From positions 1-7,310 of the forward strand of contig DFQD01000099.1 in assembly GCA_002377605.1 (NCBI GenBank): a stretch of 7,310 bases of DNA. The letters run 5' to 3'. Positions 1 through 5,479 of this stretch are shown here, in pieces; positions within the stretch are counted from its first letter, which is position 1, and each line of letters starts with the position of its first letter. This stretch comes from Gammaproteobacteria bacterium UBA3498. Its GTDB lineage: Bacteria > Pseudomonadota > Gammaproteobacteria > Pseudomonadales > Pseudohongiellaceae. The position numbers and the translations under genes are program-made. The notes under the pieces were generated by a model that worked only from the letters and a program-made list of their open reading frames with translations, had not been told where the DNA came from and ran no database searches.

Positions 1-159
1 AACCAGTTGTATTGGTTAATATCCTCTAATAAGAAAGCGAGCTATACCACTGAAGTTTCGCTACATTACGCTACAATGTTCGCCTAGACATCCCTCATAA
101 AACGTTTAAAATCCCTGACTTCGCGCTGAGTAGTCCCTAGAAAACAGAGAATTTGCAAT
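1..159. other. Gene-free leader upstream of the moxR-bat operon
   Basis: No coding region is visible here. The moxR reading frame is closed by TGA at 127-129 with no start codon between it and 160, and I find no gene end entering from the left. The stretch is AT-rich. It holds a weak sigma70-like promoter candidate around 50-77, a short inverted repeat ACATT/AATGT (63-67 and 75-79), an AAACGTTT palindrome (100-107) and three TCCCT copies at 91, 112 and 134. It is the only sizeable non-coding space in the window, so it is the likeliest place for the operon promoter and its control sites. Confidence 0.75.
50..77 (+). promoter_or_regulatory. Tentative sigma70-type promoter for the operon
   Basis: TACAAT at 72-77 matches the -10 consensus at five of six positions. 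The best upstream partner is CTGAAG at 50-55, which matches only three of six -35 positions with a 16-base spacer. A start near 84 would give a leader of about 75 bases before moxR. The inverted repeat ACATT-N7-AATGT (63-67/75-79) overlaps the -10 element and could be an operator, though five-base arms are short. The call rests on consensus matching by eye; another promoter could lie left of the window. Confidence 0.25.
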
Positions 160-1119
160 ATGAGCCATCACGGAATAATAACAGAACTCAAAAACTGGTT
201 ATCTCAACAAATTATAGGACAGGAGCGCTTACTTGACCGCTTGTTAATTGCATTATTGGCCGACGGCCATTTGCTCGTCGAAGGCGCACCAGGGCTAGCA
301 AAAACCAAAGCCATCAAAGATTTATCCCGTGCTATCGAAGGCGACTTCCACCGAATCCAATTCACTCCCGACTTATTGCCAAGCGATATAACAGGTACCG
401 AAGTATTTCGACCAGAAGATGGATCATTTCGCTTCCAGCAAGGACCGATATTCCATAATCTAGTGCTGGCCGACGAAATCAATAGGGCTCCCGCAAAAGT
501 CCAGTCTGCATTGCTGGAAGCCATGGGAGAACATCAGGTGAGCGTGGGTAGAGAATCATTCACCCTACCCCAGCTATTTCTTGTTATGGCGACACAAAAC
601 CCAATAGAGCAAGAAGGTACCTATCCACTCCCGGAAGCGCAGCTGGATAGATTTCTTATGCACGTAACCATCGATTATCCAGTAATCGAAGCGGAGAGAG
701 ACATTCTTCATTTAGTTAGGGATGAGGCAGCAAACAAACTACCAGAACCTCCGAAGCAAGTTGTGCAGAAAAATTTGTTCGAAGCAAGACAGGAAATACT
801 CGCCATGCACATGGCGCCGGAAGTTGAGGAATACATTATTCAGCTGATCATGGCATCACGCCAGCCGGAACTCTATGGTGAAGACCTAGCCTCTTGGTTG
901 GAATATGGTGCCAGCCCTAGAGGAACCATTTCGTTAGACCGCTGCGCGCGAGCCTACTCCTGGATTCAAGGGAGGGATTTCGTCAGTCCGGATGACGTTC
1001 AGGAAATCATGTTTGACGTGTTGCGCCACAGAATTCTTTTAAGCTTTGAAGCCGAAGCCAGTGGCATCACTCCAGACAAGGTATTGGAGACCATTCGCGA
1101 ACGCGTTCCTTCAGCCTAA
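160..1119 (+). CDS. moxR: MoxR-family AAA+ ATPase
   Basis: A cytoplasmic AAA+ ATPase of the MoxR family, 319 residues, a normal full length. The ATPase core shows Walker A GAPGLAKT (42-49), Walker B LVLADEIN (101-108, with D105 and E106), a sensor-1 motif ATQNP (144-148), an arginine-finger candidate R164 in LDRF and sensor 2 around GASPRG (250-255, R254). The C-terminal helical lid follows to the end. All key residues are present, so it should hydrolyse ATP. MoxR proteins are thought to act as chaperones that remodel VWA-domain partners; here these would be the DUF58 and Bat proteins encoded next. ATG 160 is the only start: TGA at 127-129 closes the frame upstream and the next Met is residue 122, beyond Walker A and B. 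The Shine-Dalgarno is weak (CAGAGA at 145-150). The exact substrate cannot be told from sequence. Confidence 0.96.
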   Translation: MSHHGIITELKNWLSQQIIGQERLLDRLLIALLADGHLLVEGAPGLAKTKAIKDLSRAIEGDFHRIQFTPDLLPSDITGTEVFRPEDGSFRFQQGPIFHNLVLADEINRAPAKVQSALLEAMGEHQVSVGRESFTLPQLFLVMATQNPIEQEGTYPLPEAQLDRFLMHVTIDYPVIEAERDILHLVRDEAANKLPEPPKQVVQKNLFEARQEILAMHMAPEVEEYIIQLIMASRQPELYGEDLASWLEYGASPRGTISLDRCARAYSWIQGRDFVSPDDVQEIMFDVLRHRILLSFEAEASGITPDKVLETIRERVPSA

Positions 1120-1138
1120 TCCCTTCGGAACAAGCTAA

Positions 1139-2119
1139 ATGTCGGCGAAGCTGCAAATCGATCCTCATCATGCTCGCTACCAGAGCAAAGGGGCCGTAAT
1201 TAGCCTGCAACAACTGCTGGTCCAGCGCTATGCCGCTAAAACCTTGGAATATATCGCTCATACTCGCTCCATAGCCGGAATCTCCGGATTGCATTTATCC
1301 AAGATGAGAGGCCGTGGTATCGATTTTGAGGAGTTTAGGCCCTATCAACCCGGCGATGACATCAGATTAATCGATTGGCGTGTTACAGCGCGTACAAGCC
1401 GTCCTTTCACCAAAGTATTCAGAGAAGAGCGTGAACGTCCCGTCATTATTGCAGTAGATCAGACACACAATATGTACTTTGGCAGCCAGATCGCCTTCAA
1501 ATCCGTGATCGCAGCCCAGGCTGCAGCATTGTTTTGCTGGCTCGCCATTGATAATGGCGATCGAGTGGGTGGTCTGGTCTTCTCAGATATTGAAGCAAAC
1601 CTAGTGCGGCCAAAGCGCAGTCGCCGTTCTGCGCTCCATTTATTGAACCAGGTATTCGAATACAATAAAAAATTACCAGATGTTAAAGATCCCGAAAATC
1701 TAACTCCTACTGATCCAAGATTCCAGCCAGGATTGGCTCATGCCTTAGGCCAGATTCGGCGGATCACTAAACCTGGCAGTACACTCTATATCATTTCAGA
1801 TTTCGCCACATTAGATGAGAAGGCTCTTCAGTATCTGAATCAGCTTTCGCGGCACAACAATGTAATTTGCTGCCTGGTATACGACGCACTTGAAGAGTCA
1901 TTGCCAGTGCCGGGAATTTATTCCATTACCGATGGCAACCGCAAAGGAGCCTTGAATACCCACAATAGCAAGGCGAGAATTCGTTATCGCGAACAATTCG
2001 AGGAGCGCATGGATCGCTTAAGTAGCGAGTTCGATAAACTACAAATCCAGTTGATTAAGATGCGTACAAACCAGCTAGTGGTGGAGCGAATAAGACAATG
2101 GATAGCGAAGAGTTATTAG
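1139..2119 (+). CDS. DUF58 protein, VWA-like MoxR partner
   Basis: A DUF58-family protein of 326 residues with no membrane segment, so probably cytoplasmic. The family signature is clear: RGRGIDFEEFRPYQPGDDIR (57-76), then the IDW (78-80) and the R-P-F-T-K-x-F-R-E-E-R stretch to about 98, leading into a VWA-like fold with strand PVIIAVD (101-107). A second strand ends in IISDF (218-222). The metal site is degenerate: D107-Q-T109-H-N111 replaces DxSxS. DUF58 genes sit beside moxR in many bacteria and are regarded as its partners; the precise role is unknown. ATG 1139 follows directly on an in-frame TAA (1136-1138), which rules out a longer product, and GGAA (1127-1130) lies 8 bases upstream as ribosome binding site. 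The gap to moxR is 19 bases, and the 3' end overlaps the next gene by 22 bases, so co-transcription is near certain. Confidence 0.93.
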   Translation: MSAKLQIDPHHARYQSKGAVISLQQLLVQRYAAKTLEYIAHTRSIAGISGLHLSKMRGRGIDFEEFRPYQPGDDIRLIDWRVTARTSRPFTKVFREERERPVIIAVDQTHNMYFGSQIAFKSVIAAQAAALFCWLAIDNGDRVGGLVFSDIEANLVRPKRSRRSALHLLNQVFEYNKKLPDVKDPENLTPTDPRFQPGLAHALGQIRRITKPGSTLYIISDFATLDEKALQYLNQLSRHNNVICCLVYDALEESLPVPGIYSITDGNRKGALNTHNSKARIRYREQFEERMDRLSSEFDKLQIQLIKMRTNQLVVERIRQWIAKSY

Positions 2120-2631
2120 CCCAACTCGCAGATATTCATCTGCCTGGTGAAATTAGCTACTGGCCACCTGCCCTTGGCTGGTGGATTCTTGCTCTTTTGC
2201 TTTTAGGAGGTGGCGTCTATTTAATTCACCGAATGGTGCAATTACGTAACTTGCGTTTAGTTTGTCGGCATGCACTGGCAGAGCTAGATAATTGTTACCA
2301 GCGATTCGCTAGAGCAGACGATGCGGACCTCAACACTCTAAGACTGCGATACCTAAATGAATTCAATTCCGTGATGCGTCGCGTTGCTTTGGTTCATTTT
2401 CCACAGGCGAATGTTGCCAGTCTCGGTGGTGATGCCTGGGTTGATTTTATCCGGCAAAAAGGTGACTCTTCTGGGCTTAATGATGAAATCGCCGCAGCAC
2501 TTAGTTTTGGTCGTTTTCAGACCCAATGTGACGTCGACGTGGATGCCATGAACAGTCTTGGCCAGGCCTGGATCTCCAGCCTTTATTTAGGCAATCAGAT
2601 AATCTCCGAGCACGAGGAACAAGTTGGCTGA
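2098..2631 (+). CDS. DUF4381 single-pass membrane protein
   Basis: A small membrane protein, 177 residues, of the DUF4381 family, which occurs in bat operons of proteobacteria. The family hallmark is the N-terminal LADIHLPGEISYWPPALGWW (10-29) running into one membrane helix (about 28-45). The arginine- and histidine-rich stretch just after it (44-58) suggests N-out, C-in. The rest is mostly helical and cytoplasmic, including VMRRVALVHFPQANVASLGG (92-111) and an LSFGRF segment (135-140). No enzyme motif is visible and the function is unknown; it may couple the soluble MoxR/DUF58 pair to the membrane Bat proteins (inference). ATG 2098 is the first start after an in-frame TAA (2056-2058), lies within the end of the DUF58 gene and has GGTGGAG (2080-2086) 11 bases ahead. 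It overlaps batA by one base in TGATG, which points to translational coupling. Confidence 0.88.
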   Translation: MDSEELLAQLADIHLPGEISYWPPALGWWILALLLLGGGVYLIHRMVQLRNLRLVCRHALAELDNCYQRFARADDADLNTLRLRYLNEFNSVMRRVALVHFPQANVASLGGDAWVDFIRQKGDSSGLNDEIAAALSFGRFQTQCDVDVDAMNSLGQAWISSLYLGNQIISEHEEQVG

Positions 2632-3695
2632 TGCTTGAATTTACCTGGCCATGGGCCTTTCTTATCCTGCCGCTGCCCTTTCTTATATATAGGCTGATTT
2701 CTCGTGCGCCACGACAAGATGCAGCGCTGTATGTTCCTTTTTTTAGCGTGCTCTCCCGTTTACAATCGGACAACGAAAACCTTACCAGTAGCCGACTGCT
2801 CAATCTGATTTTTTGCACCTTAATCTGGTTGCTAATCATATTAGCCGCTAGTCGCCCCCAATGGCTCGGAGAACCAGTACAACTTCCCTCAACGGGCCGC
2901 GATTTGATGTTATCGGTGGATATATCAGGATCTATGGAAGCTCAGGATATGGTCGTAGGGAATCGCCAGGCATCACGCATAGATGTTGTGAAAGCTGTTG
3001 TTGGTGACTTTGTCGAGCGGCGAGAAGGTGACCGTTTAGGATTAATATTGTTTGCTGCGCATGCCTATATCCAAGCACCACTCACTTTCGATCGAGAAAC
3101 TGTCGGCACTTTATTAGAAGAAGCCGAAATTGGAATCATAGAAGAGTCAGCAACAGCTATCGGTGATGCTATCGGCTTGGCAGTGATTCATCTACGTACG
3201 CGACCAGAAAACAGTCGAGTCTTGGTTTTGCTTACTGATGGCGTAAATAATGCAGGTGCCGTTTCACCAGAACAAGCAGGCCAGTTAGCTCAACAAGAAA
3301 ACATTAAGATTTACACTATCGGTATCGGCGCTGACCAGGTAGTACAACGTACTTTTTTTGGAGCACGAGCAATTAATCCTTCGGCGGAACTAGATGAAGC
3401 CGTACTTACTCGCATAGCAGAATCCACTGGGGGTCGTTATTTCCGCGCACGAGATGTTAATGATCTAGTAGATATCTACGAAGAATTGGACCGCCTAGAA
3501 ACAATTGAGCAAGATGAACAAACTTATCGACCTACTCGTGTTTTGTTTTATTGGCCATTAGGTGCCGCACTTATTATTAGTTTTATTCTCGCTATAGTTT
3601 CGATTCCGTGGCTCGCATTAACTGCTAGAGCCCGAATCGAAATATATGAAGAAGAGGAAAAAATGGAGTTAGCATCAGGCGAGGGTAATGCCTGA
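2631..3695 (+). CDS. batA: BatA, VWA-domain membrane protein
   Basis: A BatA-type protein of 354 residues, close to the usual size. Hydrophobic segments lie at about 8-24, 57-73 and 305-328, with a VWA domain between the second and third. The metal-ion-dependent adhesion site is complete: DISGSM (97-102; D97, S99, S101), T175 in SATAIGD and D203 in LTDG (201-204). The tail of the domain, STGGRYFRARD (265-275) followed by VDIYEELDRLE (280-290), is typical of BatA. The basic loop between the first two helices (21-55) suggests that the VWA domain is periplasmic and the acidic C-terminal tail (about 332-354, with EEEE at 340-343) cytoplasmic. The domain should bind a divalent metal and a protein ligand; that ligand is not known. 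ATG 2631 shares its A with the upstream TGA, and AGGA at 2615-2618 is the likely ribosome binding site. Confidence 0.93.
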   Translation: MLEFTWPWAFLILPLPFLIYRLISRAPRQDAALYVPFFSVLSRLQSDNENLTSSRLLNLIFCTLIWLLIILAASRPQWLGEPVQLPSTGRDLMLSVDISGSMEAQDMVVGNRQASRIDVVKAVVGDFVERREGDRLGLILFAAHAYIQAPLTFDRETVGTLLEEAEIGIIEESATAIGDAIGLAVIHLRTRPENSRVLVLLTDGVNNAGAVSPEQAGQLAQQENIKIYTIGIGADQVVQRTFFGARAINPSAELDEAVLTRIAESTGGRYFRARDVNDLVDIYEELDRLETIEQDEQTYRPTRVLFYWPLGAALIISFILAIVSIPWLALTARARIEIYEEEEKMELASGEGNA

Positions 3696-5479
3696 TGGAG
3701 ATTTTAATTCCCGCCAACCTGATTCAGGATTTTCATTTTCTGCGACCAATCTGGTTACTCGCTCTAATTCCTGCATTCATTTTCTTCATTGCAATGTGGC
3801 GCATTAACACCGTGGTTACTGCATGGGATAAAGCTATTGATAAAAGTTTATTGCCGTATCTTTTAGATAGAAGCAAGAATGCAGCTCAACGCACCCCTCT
3901 TTTACTTCTTTTTAGCGCTTGGGTTTTATCCACCATTGCCATGGCTGGGCCCGTTTGGGAACAATTACCACAACCTGTACAAAAAAGGGAAGACTCGCTG
4001 GTTATTGTCATGGACTTATCTTTATCCATGTTCGCACCCGATCACAATCCAACTCGCCTCGATCTAGCCAAACGTAAACTACGGGATATTTTAGCTTTGA
4101 GAGAAGAAGGACAAACAGCGCTGATTGTTTATGCCGGCGACGCTCACGTAGTAACACCGCTTACTGATGACGTAGTAACAATCGACGCATTAACACCTTC
4201 TTTAAGTCCGAACATCATGCCTTTGTTTGGAAGCAATCCAATGTCAGCTATCGATATGGCTATTAACTTATTGAATGACGTGGAATCTACAGACGGCCGT
4301 ATCTTATTAATGACTGACGGTATCAGTGGTTTCGATCAGGAATTATTAATAACCGAACAGATCCAAGAAACAGATTATGAATTGCTGGTAATGGGAATAG
4401 GCACAGAAGAAGGTGCACCAATACGGACCAGCGACGGCAGCTTTCTTACTGACGAAACTGGAGCCATGGTGGTTCCAACTTTAAACAAAAATGTGCTGCA
4501 ATCATTGACCAATCGAGTAAATGGCCGTTACCACGATATACAACTTTCCGATGCAGATTTAGCATTCTTATTAGCAGAGAATCAGCTATTGGATAATGAA
4601 GAATTAACAGAAGTAGAAGAAGAATTCGACGTCTGGTATGAAGCCGGTCCATTCCTTTTGTTCCTCGTTGTTCCATTAGCCGCAATGGTTTTTCGCCGAG
4701 GTTGGTTGTTCACCACTGCCCTGTTGATAGGCTCCGGATTAATGCTCCCTGGTCAGCCTGCACAAGCTTTTGAGTGGAGCGACCTATGGAAAACCAAAGA
4801 CCAACAAGCAGCCGAGGCCTTTGCTGCGGATGATCATCAACTTGCCGCTGCCTTATTTGAGTCCACCGATTGGCGGGGCGCGGCGAGTTATCGAGCACAG
4901 GACTATGAATCCGCCATCGCTGCATTCAGCGCCAGCGACACGCCAGATGGTCACTACAATCGCGGCAACGCATTGGCCCTAGCCGGCAATTACGCTGAAG
5001 CCATCGCTGCCTACGATCTGGCCATCGAATTAATTCCTGATCACGAAGACGCCATACACAACAAAGAAATTATTGAACAACTCTTAGAAGAGCAAGAATC
5101 CGAACAAGGCGAAAACCAAGACGGAGAGAACCAAGAGAATCAATCAGAGCAGAATTCTCAACAGCAATCCGAAGAGCAAGATCAAAACTCAGAAAACCAG
5201 GACCAGGAAAGTCAGGAGGGTAACGAAGACCAGCAACAACAAGAACAACAAAATGAAGCTCCAGAAGAGCAAGAAAGCTCCGAATCCAACAGTGAACAAA
5301 ATACCCCTAGCCAGTCTTCAAACGAAGAATTTGAAGATCAACAATCCTTAGAGCAATGGTTGCGTAGAATAGAAGATGATCCAGGAGAACTGTTGCGTCG
5401 CAAGTTCCGTTATCAGTATCGGCAACGTCAATTAAATGGCACCGCCAATAGCGTGCAAAGCGGGGGTCAAATTTGGTGA
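3695..5479 (+). CDS. BatB-BatC fusion: VWA domain plus TPR domain
   Basis: A 594-residue fusion of BatB and BatC, a form known from gammaproteobacteria. The BatB part has hydrophobic segments at about 18-34, 67-84 and 317-333 and a VWA domain with MDLSLSM (106-112; D107, S109, S111) and MTDG (206-209, D208). By alignment with BatA its third metal ligand is S180 rather than threonine. A fourth hydrophobic segment (about 337-352) followed by PAQA (355-358) looks like a retained signal peptide. The BatC part has about two TPR units (roughly 390-450; the clearest is GHYNRGNALALAGNYAEAIA, 419-438), an 81-residue linker of only E, Q, N, S, G, D, A, P and T (465-545), and the conserved C-terminal motif SLEQWLRRIEDDPGELLRRK (551-570). 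The positive-inside rule places VWA and TPR parts in the periplasm. ATG 3695 overlaps the batA stop in TGATG, with GAGGGT (3681-3686) 8 bases ahead. TPRs suggest a protein-binding scaffold role. Confidence 0.92.
   Translation: MEILIPANLIQDFHFLRPIWLLALIPAFIFFIAMWRINTVVTAWDKAIDKSLLPYLLDRSKNAAQRTPLLLLFSAWVLSTIAMAGPVWEQLPQPVQKREDSLVIVMDLSLSMFAPDHNPTRLDLAKRKLRDILALREEGQTALIVYAGDAHVVTPLTDDVVTIDALTPSLSPNIMPLFGSNPMSAIDMAINLLNDVESTDGRILLMTDGISGFDQELLITEQIQETDYELLVMGIGTEEGAPIRTSDGSFLTDETGAMVVPTLNKNVLQSLTNRVNGRYHDIQLSDADLAFLLAENQLLDNEELTEVEEEFDVWYEAGPFLLFLVVPLAAMVFRRGWLFTTALLIGSGLMLPGQPAQAFEWSDLWKTKDQQAAEAFAADDHQLAAALFESTDWRGAASYRAQDYESAIAAFSASDTPDGHYNRGNALALAGNYAEAIAAYDLAIELIPDHEDAIHNKEIIEQLLEEQESEQGENQDGENQENQSEQNSQQQSEEQDQNSENQDQESQEGNEDQQQQEQQNEAPEEQESSESNSEQNTPSQSSNEEFEDQQSLEQWLRRIEDDPGELLRRKFRYQYRQRQLNGTANSVQSGGQIW
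4694..4768 (+). other. Signal-peptide-like seam between BatB and BatC parts
   Basis: Residues 334-358 of the fusion read like a bacterial signal peptide: two arginines (334-335), a hydrophobic core WLFTTALLIGSGLML (337-351) and a C-region ending AQA (356-358), a good signal peptidase I pattern before FEW. In species with separate batB and batC the second gene starts with such a signal, so the segment probably marks the fusion point. In the fused protein it most likely serves as the fourth membrane helix and puts the TPR part into the periplasm. M331 just ahead (ATG at 4685) could in principle start a free BatC, but no Shine-Dalgarno precedes it. Confidence 0.6.
5087..5329 (+). repeat. Low-complexity E/Q/N/S linker coding stretch in batB/C
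   Basis: This part of the batB/C gene encodes residues 465-545, which contain only E, Q, N, S, G, D, A, P and T: no basic, aromatic or branched aliphatic residue. The DNA is built of GAA/GAG, CAA/CAG and AAC/AAT codons with near-repeats such as GAAAACCAAGAC (5111-5122) and GAAAACCAGGAC (5192-5203), and a CAA/CAG-rich run near 5231-5250. The encoded chain should be disordered, acidic and flexible, linking the TPRs to the conserved C-terminal motif. Linkers of this kind are common in BatC and vary in length between strains. Confidence 0.85.
5462..5478 (+). promoter_or_regulatory. Ribosome binding site deciding the GTG start of batD
   Basis: GGGGGT at 5462-5467 is the purine-rich element nearest the batD start. 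It lies 9 bases before GTG 5476 and only 6 before TTG 5473. Together with the GTGA overlap (GTG 5476-5478, TGA 5477-5479), a standard coupling arrangement, this favours the GTG. The two choices differ by a single residue at the start of the signal peptide. Confidence 0.6.

Noticed and set aside
7..35. TTGTAT and TAAGAA with a 17-base spacer as a promoter
   Set aside because: The -10 half matches consensus at only three of six positions and the element lies 125 bases before moxR; the candidate at 50-77 has a better -10.
204..524. Minus-strand open frame of 106 codons within moxR
   Set aside because: It lies opposite the conserved ATPase core, shows no recognisable domain and is a shadow of the moxR codons; the other minus-strand frames in the window were dismissed for the same reason.
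1099..1108. Perfect 10-base palindrome GAACGCGTTC inside the end of moxR
   Set aside because: It falls within ordinary codons for E-R-V and stands alone; such palindromes occur by chance and no second copy was noticed.
4685..4687. Internal ATG (M331 of BatB/C) as a start for separate BatC
   Set aside because: The protein from here would have a fine signal peptide, but no purine-rich ribosome binding site precedes it and the frame is continuous with BatB.
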